From Lates calcarifer (lineage: Eukaryota > Chordata > Actinopteri > Centropomidae), in contig NC_066833.1 in the NCBI RefSeq assembly GCF_001640805.2, positions 12,501,608 to 12,565,607 of the forward strand: 64,000 nucleotides of DNA, in the 5' to 3' direction. Under the pieces are notes generated by a model, which saw only the letters and a list, made by a program, of their open reading frames with translations, had not been told where the DNA came from and ran no database searches. Positions 23,601 to 34,375 of the stretch are shown piece by piece. A program made the position numbers and the translations under genes. Numbering within the stretch: position 1 is the first letter of the stretch; every line of letters begins with the position of its first letter.

Positions 23601-26600
23601 CCTTAATGATCAGTTACAGCACCAACATTGTGTGTATCAAAGTGTCCTTGATGACCATGTTACAATATTTCCAGATTTTAAAAAAATATTTTTTCTCATC
23701 TTGGAAAACTCTTTGTTTAGCATATATGTTAATACAGATCATGTTAATCATTGTCTGTCCTGTGTGTCTTCAGCTATGCCATCAAAATTACATGTCCAGA
23801 GGAGAGTTTCACCTTGGTGGCTTCAACACCACAGGAGAAGGTACATTTATAGTTTATACACTTTTTATGCACACACTTATGGGAGCTTGGTTTTCACTCA
23901 AAGTGTTTTACATTTTCTCTTTCTCTGTCTGTAGAATAAGTGGCTACGATCTCTGAACCAGGCGGTGGATCAGGTGTTGGGTGGCGGAGGTCAGGGGTCA
24001 TCACCGGGGATGACGGCGATGTCTCGTACCGCCTCCTACACGTTCACTGGAGAGGGACGGTTTAAAGATGCCCAGTACACGGGGGGCTGGCTGGCAGGGC
24101 GAGTTCATGGCAGGTTAGAAAGACTGTGTGTGTGTGCCTCTTTCATCTCCAACTCTGCAGCTCAACTGTGCACTGAATAATGTTTGCTTATGGGTGTGTT
24201 CGTTGTTCATTCCGGACTTTCTTAGACTGAAGGCTTAAGTTCACTCTACCTGGTTGTAGCTAATTAAAAAACCACAGAGTGCAAATAGTAAATTCTAATT
24301 GCTTTTACAGAGGAACCATGAAGTGGCCAGACGGACGGACGTACACTGGAAACTTTAAGAACGGCCTGGAGGATGGGTCAGTATGTTTGTTAGTATGTTA
24401 TTAATTTACAATGTGAATCAAATAATGAGAAGTTAAAATATTAATGATTCAGGAACAGAAAATAACGTTGGTATCCAGCCTAAATCTGCCATTCCTCCGC
24501 AGACTCACCGAAACCAAATGCAGATTTTTGCCATTTACAACAGTGTGATTAACCAAAGCTTAAACTGTTGTTGCAACATCCTGCATCATTGTTATATTTA
24601 TTTCCAGCTATGGGGAGTGTATAATACCCAACAAAGTGCTGAATAAACCAGACACCTACCAGGGACACTGGAAAGATGGCAAGATCCATGGTTTTGGCAA
24701 GTACAAGTCAGTACACTGCTTTCTATTGACTTTTTAATACGGTAGAGTAGCACTGAACATACAGTAACATTACTCATACCCAAGTCACAGAGGTCATGTC
24801 TTTATCAGTTAAGTCATAGCTGAATCATTGATGTTACATCTGGTGTTAAGCAGCAACACTTGACACCAAGTCCCTGATGTAAAGGACAGTATTCAGTCTT
24901 GAGTCATCAGCTCTGTCTCTGTTTTGAATGAGTGGCCTGTGTGGAGACTGAGCCCAGCACCTTGGCAGTCTCAGTGCATTTCTCTACACATGAACATATA
25001 GAGGGCTGTTCCCTGTGTGTGGTTGTGTTCATGCCCCTGTGCACTCTGCCCAGGTATGCCAGCGGTGAGGTGTACGAGGGCTGTTTCTGTGATGGGCAGC
25101 GGCACGGTTATGGCATGCTGAGCTCTGGTAAACAGGCCAGGACTTCTTCCAGCGTTTTCATTGGTCAGTGGGTCCAGGACAGGAAGACAGGATATGGAGT
25201 CTACGATGACATTACCAAGTATGATTAATTTCTCTTCTTCAAACACGAGAAAACTTCCTATTTAGCATTTAAAAGTTGGAAGGAAGTTTCATTTTAGGCT
25301 GAATTATATTCTTGTTTTCCTGTAATGAAATTGGACAATGTTATTCTTGAGTGTCCTAAAGGAAAAAAAATTACTTGACAATTTTAGAACATCTGCCCTT
25401 GAAAAATGTACTTGTTGACATATGAATAATTAGCAGAGTTTGTTTTTTTTATTTGTCCAAAGTTTTTCAGTGGAATCTTCCTTAAAATAATTTCTTCAAA
25501 CGTGCAGTTTCCCAAATTGTTTGTTATTCTGACTGTACTAAAAAAATGTGCAGTGGATGAATTTAAATTTCATTTGCAAAAGACAAACTGCTGGCATTAG
25601 TCCCTGCTCTCGTTTGTTTCTACCAGAGGTGAGAAGTATATGGGACTGTGGCTGGACGACCAGAGAAACGGCAGCGCTGTGGTCGTCACCCAGTACGGTG
25701 TGTACTATGAAGGGACCTTCAAGGAGAACAAGATGAGTGTAGGTTTACCCTTAAGTATGTATACACGTAATACTCACATATGCATGATTGGATCCAACTT
25801 CTGAGGAGGTACAGACATTAATGTTAAAAGATATCAGAGAATATTTTCTTTACATTTTTCTTTTTCTAGGTGTGCCTGCTGAGACAGAGAGTTGTTACTG
25901 CAGCCACTTTCATTGCTCCCATAAATTAACTTCTGTATAACTGGTCTCAAATAAGCAACTTCAGGGCATAGACTTTACTACATTTTTACTAAACAAATAT
26001 AAATAAAAACACGAAGATTAGATTGAAAATTGAGTTGCATTTGTATATGTAACGTGCATTTGTAATATGACTGTATAATGTTTGATGCCGTGTGTTTTTT
26101 CTATCAGGGTCCAGGGCTGCTGGTGTCAGATGACGACACAGCTTTCCATGGGGAGTTTTCTGATGACTGGACTGTCAACGGGAAGGTAGAAAAAAACCTG
26201 TCTCCTTTTATCTCTGCAAGACTGTATAATTTCACACACACTGACTCCTCCTCCTCTTCCTCCTCCTTCCTCTTCTTCTTCAGGGTGTTTTGTCCCTGGC
26301 CAACGGTGATTGTTTAGAGGGTCTGTTCAGTGGAGAGTGGAGCACAGGGCTGAAAGTGGTTGGGACGTACACCAAACCAGCTATTGATGAACCTGACAAC
26401 AAAGAGAGAAGCAGTCTGTTGTGAGTCTTACTTTCTGTTATTTGGGATTCACTTCTATTGAGCAGCTAGAGCAGCTATCATCTAGAATTTTATGTTCTTC
26501 TCTGTATTTTAAAAATATTTTTTAAAAATGTGTGTGTGTACAGCAGGTTGGGTCAGCATGTGGTGCCTGCAGGTCAGAGGTGGGCCTGCGTGTTTAATGA

Positions 26601-29600
26601 ATGTTGGAGTCGACTGGGCTGTGAAGCAGCTGGGAGGGGAGAGAGGATCGCAGCCTGGGAGAACATCGCTGTGACTATAACAACCGCACGACGACACAGG
26701 TAGACACAGCAACACACACACAGAAACAATACTGTATGTTTTCTAAGTGCGGTGTTCTATATTAAAATAAGTGTGTCTCTGTGTGTGTTTCTTTGTCTGT
26801 AGCCCAGACCTCAGTAGGTCTCAGACCAAAGTCCTGGAGTGTTTGGAGTTTATTCCTCAGCATGGAGAACCTGTCACCACTGCAAACTACGACAACATAC
26901 GAAGATATCTCACCAAGGTACAAATGAATTTTCTGTGCCTCTGTCACTGTAATGATCTGACTGAGAGCTCACAATAAAGAACAGTAAATATCAGTAGAGT
27001 ATCCAGTAGAATAGGTCACAACAGCCTGTGTTTCAGGAAGAAATAGGGTTGGGCGATGTGGTGATGCACTGTTTGCTGTTAAACAAGAGCAGTTTGTCAA
27101 CCTTCAGAACATTAACCATATTGTTTACCAGGTGTTTGTTACAGTAAAGTGATTGTGAAGTGATTTGCTGATAACTCTTATTCATGTCTGGTTGTTTTAT
27201 CTAGAAAATCACTCAATCATAGCACATATGTTTACAATTATAATCTGTTGAACCAAAGAGCATTAGAGGGAGTTGTATGTCACCTGAAAGCCTATTACAC
27301 TCATGGTATCTATAACCCAATCACATCACCTTGGAAAGAAATCACTTTGTAAAAGTGTCTGATCTTTCCTGACATTTCCAGAGCAGCGATTTTAGTATAG
27401 TTTTGGATCTTCAGAAGGACCCAAATGTTTCTTGTCTTTTGTTTCCTTGTTTATATGATCCTTTTTTTCTTTTCTAACTCTTTAAATTGAGCTGATTGTG
27501 TGTACAACATGTCATAGGGACACAGCGTTGCTTAAGAATGAGAGGAATGAGAGGAATAACCCTAACCTTTCACATTATTATAGTTATTATAGTAATTATT
27601 ATGTTGTTAATGTAACATCAGAATGCCCTGCAGCTGCTGCACAGTGAAAACCTTCCAGTGATGAGACCTGATTATTGCTGTTAGCTGCAGGATGTGTTGA
27701 TTTATAGTCACTGGGAACAGGTTACCTTTGTTAGAAAAGTTGGCATCACACGCTGACTTGTATTGACCCACTGATGTTAAGTATTTATGTCTCTGTGGAT
27801 TTACATCAGGCATGTGAGACTCCCCTCCACCCTCTGGGCTGGCTGGTGGAGACGTTGGTGACAGTCTACAGGATGACGTACGTCGGTGTGGGATCCAACC
27901 GCAGGCTGCTCAGGCAGGCTGTCCAGGAGGTCCAGGCTTACCTCACACATTACTACAGCATCGTCAGGTAGATTCAGCTCCTGTCTTTCTTGCTTTCAGC
28001 AGGGTATCTGAACATAAAGCCAAGAGAAACTCACCTGGTTCGGGTGTGAAAAAACAGCTGTAGTCTTCTCGCTGGCTCGAGCTATTTCATGTTTGCTAAA
28101 GGAGGTTGGTGGAAACAACTCACTGCACTTGTCATGAACTGGCTCAAGGTTCAGACGAAAAGGAGGAGGAGAAGAACACACCTTTAAGAACAGTTAGGAG
28201 CCTACACAGCTGTGTGCTGCTGTTTGCCCTCAGAGTTGGTATTGATATTATCAGTATATCATGCTGACACTGATATTTTAGTCTACAACTAATGAGTTAC
28301 AAGCAGAAAACACAAGTACAGCACGTTGTCATGATAGAGAAACCAGAGGCATCAAAGAACAAGAAGGACATTTTAAATAAAGTATAAAAGAATATAAAAT
28401 CTTAGATATGTACAGCCCAGAATTAAAAACTACACTAAGTACCACACATTTTTGCTTGCAGATTTCTGTTTCCGGGGTTACCAGATGATGGTGGCATTAT
28501 CCCAGACCCTCCCACCTCTCCATCCAAAAGCAGACACAACTCTAACACAACAGAACAAGGGTGAGTGTCAACACACACACACACACACACACAAGAATAG
28601 ACCTGAAGGTAGTCATGGTTATCTGAGCAGATACAGTGGTTAGCTGCTTGCTAGTCAGCTCATCTGTCTCTGTGATGCTGAAAGAGACAAGTTGTATATT
28701 AAATCTTCATCTCTCTCTCTCTCTCTCCTCTTCCTCCACTTTTGTGCTCCAGTGTTGTAGTGGTGAGCTGTTCCTCACTGCTTCTCCCTCTGCTGCTCCC
28801 TCGACTCTACCCTCCTCTCTTCACGCTGTACTGCCTGCAGGAGGAGCAGGAGGAGGCCCAGTACTGGGAGCGCATCCTCCGACTCAACAAACAGCCCGAC
28901 CAGGCGCTGCTCAGCTTCCTGGGAGTGCAGGAGTGAGTTTATACAGACACACACACAGAGAAGTGATCTGTTCTGGTTATTGGATAACTTTAATCTCAGA
29001 TACACAAGTTTCCTTCCACTGAAACTTTATATTTTATTGAGTTTTTCAGAATACCTTAATGCAAAAATTAGTTTTTAATTGTTTGTTGTAGCCGTCATAA
29101 TTTCTTTTCCTCTTGTAGGAAGTTCTGGCCAGTGTGGATGTCAATATTAGGAGAGAAAAAGCAGGTCAGATACTGTTTTCTCCTCATGTATCTTTTCTCA
29201 TTTTCTGCACTCATGTTCAGTCATTTCCATCCACCAGCTTTCAGTCCATCTGTCCATTACTTTAACACATGAAGATATGCTGTATTTGTTTACAGTTGCA
29301 TATGCTGTAATGTCATCTTTAACACTTTTTCTCTGCCTCTGTCTCAGATTGTGTCCAGCAGTAAAGATGCCTGCTTTGTTTCTGCTGTGGAGACACTCCA
29401 ACAAATTAGGTTGCTGCCATGTGAATTGACAACATGATAAGACCTCATATTAAATGACTGACTTGATATAACATGACTGGATTATTCTAACACTAATCAT
29501 GCAACACAATTAAAAACATTCATATGTAGAATAATGAGTTAAACATTAACATATTTGTCCTCCTGTACATGCAGCACCACCTTCACCCCATCAGATAAAC

Positions 29601-30440
29601 TCCTGGTCATCCAGAAAACATTTGAGGAGTTGACACAGGAAGTAAAACCTATGCTGGATAGTGATTTCCTTTGGTGCATGGATGACCTGCTCCCTCTCTT
29701 CCTCTATGTGGTTCTCAGAGCCAGGTGAGTTATCTGCACACTCAAACACACACATACTTTGTTAGCAGATGTAAAAGCTGAGAAGCTTTGGTGTCATGAC
29801 ACATATTTGAGTAGAGGCTGCAGACTGTTTAACTGCTCTGCTCTCCAGGATCAGGAACCTGGGAGCTGAGGTCAGTCTGATAGAAGATCTGATGGATCCC
29901 AACGTTCAGTACGGAGAGATGGGACTCATGTTCACAACACTGAAGGTGGGAACCGCCACCCCAACACACACACACACACACACAGTGTGTTTGAAAATAA
30001 ATCACACTTGAAGCAATTCATTAATTTATTCACTTTATCATCTCACCAGTAAATTCTATTGGTATTGTTTGCTTTACATAAACTTAATATTATAATAAAC
30101 ATAATTCCTGAATTCACACTCCACATCACCTGGTTGTCTACTGCTGTGTCTTTTGGTGCAGATTCAAATTCAGAAGTGTGAAATTTTGGACACTGTGCAG
30201 GAGGACATGCCGTGCTTTCTAGTTATTTCTATTTATTACTAATCACTAGTTGTTTCACTAAGTTCACTCATTACTCCAGTTTGCTTTGTTATTCCTGTAT
30301 CTGTTCATGTACTTAATAATTCACTTGTTTATTCATCTTTTTTAAATGATAGGTCTGTTCATTTCAGTACCTTTAAACATGTCCACATCTCTCTGCCATA
30401 GGCCTGCTATATCCAGACCCAGCATGAGTCGACTATGTAG
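11641..30440 (+). CDS. als2: Alsin, Rab5/Rac1 guanine-nucleotide exchange factor
   Basis: Complete spliced coding region giving 1660 residues (human 1657). Exons: 11641-11660, 12485-12645, 12912-13136, 13359-13549, 13800-13832, 13930-14124, 14342-14466, 14579-14814, 15383-15470, 15625-15806, 17215-17383, 17800-17896, 17995-18072, 18325-18552, 19086-19257, 19360-19555, 20089-20154, 20316-20475, 20748-20879, 21287-21415, 21803-21826, 23240-23310, 23774-23840, 23935-24113, 24311-24376, 24608-24706, 25054-25218, 25627-25738, 26108-26185, 26284-26420, 26544-26699, 26803-26917, 27810-27967, 28462-28560, 28753-28932, 29119-29164, 29348-29409, 29575-29724, 29849-29945, 30402-30440. Domains in order are RCC1-like, DH, PH, MORN and VPS9. 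In mammals alsin activates Rab5 through VPS9, binds Rac1, acts on early endosomes and macropinosomes, and is mutated in juvenile motor-neuron disease. The start at 11641 has G at -3 and +4, and its exon joins in frame to the conserved GLLHIWQ segment. Teleosts can carry two copies (a/b), and I cannot say which this is. Weakest joins: exon 7, the 24-nt exon 21 and tandem acceptors at exons 4 and 31. Confidence 0.96.
12485..14124 (+). CDS. als2: als2 exons 2-6: N-terminal RCC1-like repeats
   Basis: These exons encode roughly residues 8-275. Visible RCC1 blade motifs are [58 protein letters not shown] and [12 protein letters not shown]. Exon 5 (13800-13832) is only 33 nt and encodes [11 protein letters not shown], almost as in human. 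Exon 4 may begin at 13359 or 13365 because CAGTTTCAG offers two acceptors in the same frame. In mammals this propeller-like region interacts with the rest of alsin and limits its activity. Confidence 0.95.
14342..15806 (+). CDS. als2: als2 exons 7-10: disordered linker
   Basis: Residues of about 276-485 are Ser/Arg/Glu-rich and poorly conserved, inserted between two sets of RCC1 repeats as in mammalian alsin. The parts that align with human are [13 protein letters not shown] and [10 protein letters not shown] followed by RRRSLPG. Exon 7 (14342-14466) enters in phase 0 and leaves two bases over. This forces an Arg/Gly/Ser-rich reading, although the +1 frame looks more protein-like. Skipping exon 7 would bring a stop within the next exon. 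Confidence 0.85.
15823..16240. mobile_element. Foldback MITE in als2 intron 10
   Basis: The left part (TTTTGGGAAATGCGCTTATT, then CTGCCAAGAGTGAGATAAG and TTAGCATAAAGACTGG) returns as an imperfect reverse complement at the right (CTCATCTAACTCTCAGCAAG, CCAGTCTTTGTGCTAAGCTAA). The whole is about 410 bp with long inverted arms. It matches a very common percomorph foldback element. It has no coding capacity. It sits in the intron between exons 10 and 11, immediately after the exon 10 donor. Confidence 0.8.
17215..18552 (+). CDS. als2: als2 exons 11-14: C-terminal RCC1-like repeats
   Basis: These exons encode about residues 486-676. They restart the RCC1 pattern after the linker: [45 protein letters not shown] and [16 protein letters not shown]. 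Each matches the human repeat at the same place. The distal part of exon 14 is Ser/Gln/Arg-rich and poorly conserved. The RCC1 fold here is a protein-interaction propeller and lacks Ran-specific features. Confidence 0.95.
19086..20879 (+). CDS. als2: als2 exons 15-19: DH (Dbl-homology) domain
   Basis: About residues 677-918. The start, MGYISSV, ends the last RCC1 blade. The helical DH region runs from about [15 protein letters not shown] through [20 protein letters not shown] and [15 protein letters not shown] to [16 protein letters not shown]. These are the same landmarks as in human alsin. DH domains normally activate Rho-family GTPases; alsin's acts on or binds Rac1. All five exons join in frame with canonical sites. 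Confidence 0.95.
21287..24040 (+). CDS. als2: als2 exons 20-24: PH domain
   Basis: About residues 919-1050. Landmarks are [53 protein letters not shown] and [14 protein letters not shown]. The last two are the final strand and C-terminal helix typical of PH domains. Between exon 20 and exon 22 lies a 24-nt exon (21803-21826) with no counterpart in the human protein as I recall it. A Gly/Ser-rich spacer follows the PH helix. Confidence 0.93.
24041..26420 (+). CDS. als2: als2 exons 24-30: MORN repeats
   Basis: About residues 1051-1294. Consecutive MORN-type motifs are [97 protein letters not shown] and HGEFSDDW, followed by [13 protein letters not shown] repeats bind lipids or act as spacers. 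In alsin they lie next to the VPS9 unit. Exon 26 ends at 24706 rather than at the GT 6 nt upstream, since this keeps the human-like spacing before YASGEVYEG. Confidence 0.95.
26544..30440 (+). CDS. als2: als2 exons 31-40: C-terminal region and VPS9 domain
   Basis: About residues 1295-1660. The block begins with the conserved linker ([28 protein letters not shown]), then [20 protein letters not shown] and [14 protein letters not shown]. The VPS9 core follows in exons 36-40, with [53 protein letters not shown] and SLIEDLMDP, ending [16 protein letters not shown] and a TAG at 30438. VPS9 domains exchange nucleotide on Rab5-family GTPases. The Asp and Tyr-containing [11 protein letters not shown] helix is the expected catalytic surface. 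Exon 31 has a CAGCAG tandem acceptor. Confidence 0.95.
27000..27809. other. als2 intron 32, no feature
   Basis: An intron of 892 bp between exons 32 and 33. A GGGTTGGGCGATGTGGTGAT motif near 27046 resembles the start of a common fish repeat, but the rest does not support an element. I see no RNA gene in it. Confidence 0.4.
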
Positions 30441-32129
30441 GAGTGAATGGGAGGATACCCTGCGGTCGACAGGACATGGAGACTGCAGAGGTGGCACATT
30501 GCTGCGCACACAGGAGCTGCCAGAACAAACCAGCCACTCAAACCAGCAGTATTCCTCTGGTGGAAGCTGTACTGAGGCTGCACAGAGAGGCAGGGGAGAG
30601 TTGTAACACCTTCACCTTCTGTCCACAAACAGGAAATTATGTCTGACGCCTCGTTCACTGTTGATCCTTTTGGTATGTTACAGCACTCCAGAGTTCTTTT
30701 TCTTCTACTGAAGTCAGTGTTCATTCAAAGACAGAATTCAGTAGCATGTCGCCATCTTGTGGACATGTTAGACAACTGCATTATCATCTTCATAACATGG
30801 TAACATTTTGCTGCTGTAGATTTCAGTAACACTTTCTAATACATCAGCTCAGTTTCCATTTTTGGAAGTATTTCATGAAAAACTTTGCAAAGACAAAGGT
30901 AACAACAGTGCAGTTTACTTCTCAATACTATGTACAGTATTCAAATATTTTCCTAAAAGGTAATTCATTAGGATAAACAGTAAAGTGTTGTACTGTATAT
31001 TTTTCCTTTTTCATCTACTTTTTACAAGAACTTTCTAACACTCCAGGCAAAGGTAACTAACCTCTTGGGTCTGAAACATGGTCACAGTTTAAAGGGAAAA
31101 TCACAGGCTAATAAGTAAAATTTGAATATGTTTCTAATGGGTCAGTAGTAGCAATTAACAGTGCATTTATCACAGTAATACACTGTTGATGTGTCCAAAT
31201 TTAATGAAGCCCACCTGTAGGTAACGATTATAACTGTGTACAGTAGTTAACTCAATGTGGTAACTTCTGTTTTCTTAAAAATGAGCAGTTGAGATTGCTG
31301 GTTGTCAAGACAGACTGACAGAAGCTCGCTATACTGTTGGTTGGTGTTTTGTAAAACCAAAACTGAAAATATTTTCTTGCACTTCACTACGTTTTCAGCA
31401 CTCATAGCATTTTACATAGTGACGTGAGCGCTGTGTTTTCATTAGTTTGTACTGATCTCAGAGTGACAAACTCGCCTCCTGAGCTGCAGCAGCTGAAGAG
31501 CAGACTGGATGAGAAGTTTGACTTTTCCAACAAGATGAACTTTACAAAGTTGCTGAGTTATATTCTCTGTGTGAAAACAGAGACAAAACTGCTTCAGGCA
31601 CTTTATGTCTCAGTCGTTGTTTAATAGGTCAAACCAAAATCACCAGTTCAGAAAACTGTAGGTAATAGAAAGGGAAAAATGCTATTTATCTTGTAACAGT
31701 ATGTTCCTGCAAAACATATATGCAATTAACTTACTTTGCTCATAACATCCCCTTCTCACTCCTCAAAGTGTTGTTATTCGTTGTTGTGTTATATCTTTTA
31801 AACGCAGGAGACGTCAAAACATCACACTAAACAGACTTCCAGTTTTCTGACCGTTTATTTATTACGTATTTATTAAGACCTCTACCCTCCTGTAATACAA
31901 ATCCAACCTGTGTGTGCACCGGCATGTTAAAACACAAACCCTGAAGCTTTTTGTCTCAGGTCTGGTCCTCTGATATTCATAACTAATATCCAGTTAGCTC
32001 ATCATCGGATGGTAACACGTCGCTACTCTGGGAAATGATTTGTGCTTGACTTAATTTGATGAGTTAACACAGTGTAGCCACGTGTAAAAGAAATGTTTCC
32101 TCCTCTAATGGTATTTCATTTAGTGTTTT

Positions 32130-32141
32130 GTGTATATGTGT

Positions 32142-32190
<49 letters not shown>
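32130..32190. repeat. TG then GA microsatellite
   Basis: A short TG run passes directly into a longer GA run of about 34 bases. It is a simple repeat in the als2 3' flank. Confidence 0.9.
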
Positions 32191-32196
<6 letters not shown>

Positions 32197-34054
32197 CATA
32201 TTATGAACAAATCTGACAGATAACAGTTTTAATGTTGCAGTTTCCAGGAAAGTGTTAGTTTCTGTATAAAAGGAAAGTATATAGATGTATATATAGATTA
32301 TCTCCATCTGTGAGGTTATATTTTGTTCTGTTTGTACAGAGGACTTATAAAAAAAACTTTCTGATATATTTCAATGAAATGTGGTGGAAGGTTAGTCCCT
32401 AAAAGAGTTGACTATTTGATGTGTATCCACTCATTTTTAAAGGAATATTTTTGCATTATGAGAGACTATTATAAAAATCAACCACTGCACTCACATAAAG
32501 GAAAGAATATGCCACATGATTGTCTATCACTGTGTTTTAATGCAGAGCCAGACTGAATTTGTTCTATGTTTTATAGCTAATTAACAAGCCTGCAAAAGAA
32601 AATTCCAACATCAAATGCATTGATCCTCTGAATCCATCTGTATGTGTTATAAAGGCCTGTTGGGACATCAAAATAATCTTCTATTTTTAATTCAAAAACA
32701 AAAACATTTTTAAGTCCCAGAATCGATACAACCCTAACCAGTAGAGTTGTGATGTGTGTTAGCACATCTAAACCTCCAAATCAGTGATAATTTAATTATG
32801 TTAATTTATTTATTTATCATTAAAATGTAAATGAAATTATTAATGAGAAATATATCAAAGAACATTATATTCTAAATTTTCCAAGACCACCTCTGCGTAA
32901 TGAGGCCTGCTCTCCCCACAGAGTCACAGTCATATTACATATTGTTTGATATCTAGACTCATAAAATGACATTAACTACATTTACAGCACTGCCATCATG
33001 TTACTGACTTGATTAACTGAGCTTGTTGTGTTGATGTCAGGAATAAAACAGACTGTAAAACACTCAGGATGAACTTCAGAATGCAACAAACAACAACTTG
33101 CCAAAATGACAGAAAAGCAGCTGTTGGATTCTTTTCTCTAATTTCTAGCATTTCAGCTGTCACCGAATTGTGTTTGTACTGTATTTATTCTCACTCATGT
33201 TTTTGCAGAATGTGTTGGGACAGTGCATTGAATGTTTTTTGTTCTTCTTGCTATTAAAACCACTGCCATGTAGTATAATACAGATGTAACATCAAAGCAT
33301 TTGGCCTCCAGTAATACCAGGTTAAAGGACAAGATAAATGTTTTTCATGTCCTAGCTCAAAACTACAAATTGCCTGCAGTTTTCAGGATTGCCAGTTATT
33401 TTCTATTAAATACATCATGCAAAGTAGATTTATTTCCTTTATTATTAATCACATTATTGTTTTATATGAAAATGCAGTTTGAGGAGGGAATCCCTCTTGG
33501 TATATTGTTACTGAAATGAAGTAAAACCAATTAAAAAAAACAGTTTTGATTTCTTAAATGGTCAGGTCCATGTAGTTTGTAACTAAAAGACTAAAACATG
33601 TTATAATCCTTTGTAAAAACCTGAATTTCAATGGAGGTTTCAGGCTAAGCAAATTAAATTAAACTGTTTAGTCAGCCAGTTGCAGACTAAACAGATTGAA
33701 TTTATGACTTGAGTTTATAATTTTTCTAACTAAATCTATTTTTGTAACTTCATGCATTTGTGTGAAGTGGTGATCAGGGGAACTGATTGTAGAATGTCAA
33801 TTAGTTTTGAAAAAAATAGCAACTTAATAAATGTGCTTATAATGGATCAATAAATTTGATTTTAATTCTGAAAAATCTCTCCCGGTGAAAATTATTTCTT
33901 TATTACTTGGATTCATGACTAGACTGCAATAGAAAAAAAGACATTTTGAGTTGTCATAGCAGGACACTGACTCTTTTCTGTTCAAGAGTGATACTGAATT
34001 TTAGTATTTACACGTGCTTCTGCTGTTGCAACATGTCAAAATGTCTTCAAGTGA

Positions 34055-34130
34055 AGTCAGTTTTTATTTATATAACGCAAAATCACATAAGTTATCTCGA
34101 CACACTCATATAGAGCAGGTTTAGACCTTA
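34055..34130 (+). repeat. Fragment of the TTTATATAGCGC dispersed repeat
   Basis: TTTTTATTTATATAACGC, AAATCACATAAGTTATCTCG and a GAGCAGGTTTAGACC tail resemble the left part of the 5800-6400 repeat. The copy is short and diverged. It lies about 170 bp upstream of the tpt1 start region. Confidence 0.65.
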
Positions 34131-34231
34131 CTCCTTACCTAACTGCCTTGGTTGTAGTTTTTGCAGTCATCCAATCCGCTGGGTGACGCTATCAGGAAAA
34201 AACAGGATTCTATAAACGTTGGTTCCTCCTC

Positions 34232-34314
34232 TACTTCCGACCGACTCCGCACGGTGACGTCAGCAAGCTGTAAATGCACCGCCTCGCGGCCTGATCGGTC
34301 TTTTACCTCTCCCG
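34232..34314 (+). promoter_or_regulatory. tpt1 core promoter: ETS, CRE, TOP start
   Basis: An ETS-type site (CTACTTCCGA, reverse CGGAAGTAG) lies at 34231-34240, a consensus CRE (TGACGTCA) at 34255-34262, and a pyrimidine tract starting with C (CTTTTACCTCTCCC) at 34300-34313. Mammalian TPT1 is a 5'TOP mRNA and its promoter responds to cAMP through a CRE, so this order fits well. The inferred start at C34300 would give a 76-nt 5' UTR. A TATAAA at 34211 is too far upstream to be its TATA box. Confidence 0.65.
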
Positions 34315-34375
34315 TGCTGTTAGGGCGGCAGGCCTTTACTCTGTCTCTGGAAAGATTTAACACCGAAGCAGCAAA

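Larger units (their letters stand above)
30441..34230 (+). other. als2 3' UTR and flank
   Basis: No second gene is visible. The als2 transcript must end in here, but the site is unclear. AATAAA signals occur at 33042, 33826 and 33849, and ATTAAA at 33253, while the first kilobase after the stop has none that I see. A TG run followed by a GA run lies at about 32130-32190. Near 34055-34130 there is a fragment of the TTTATATAGCGC dispersed repeat. Confidence 0.5.
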
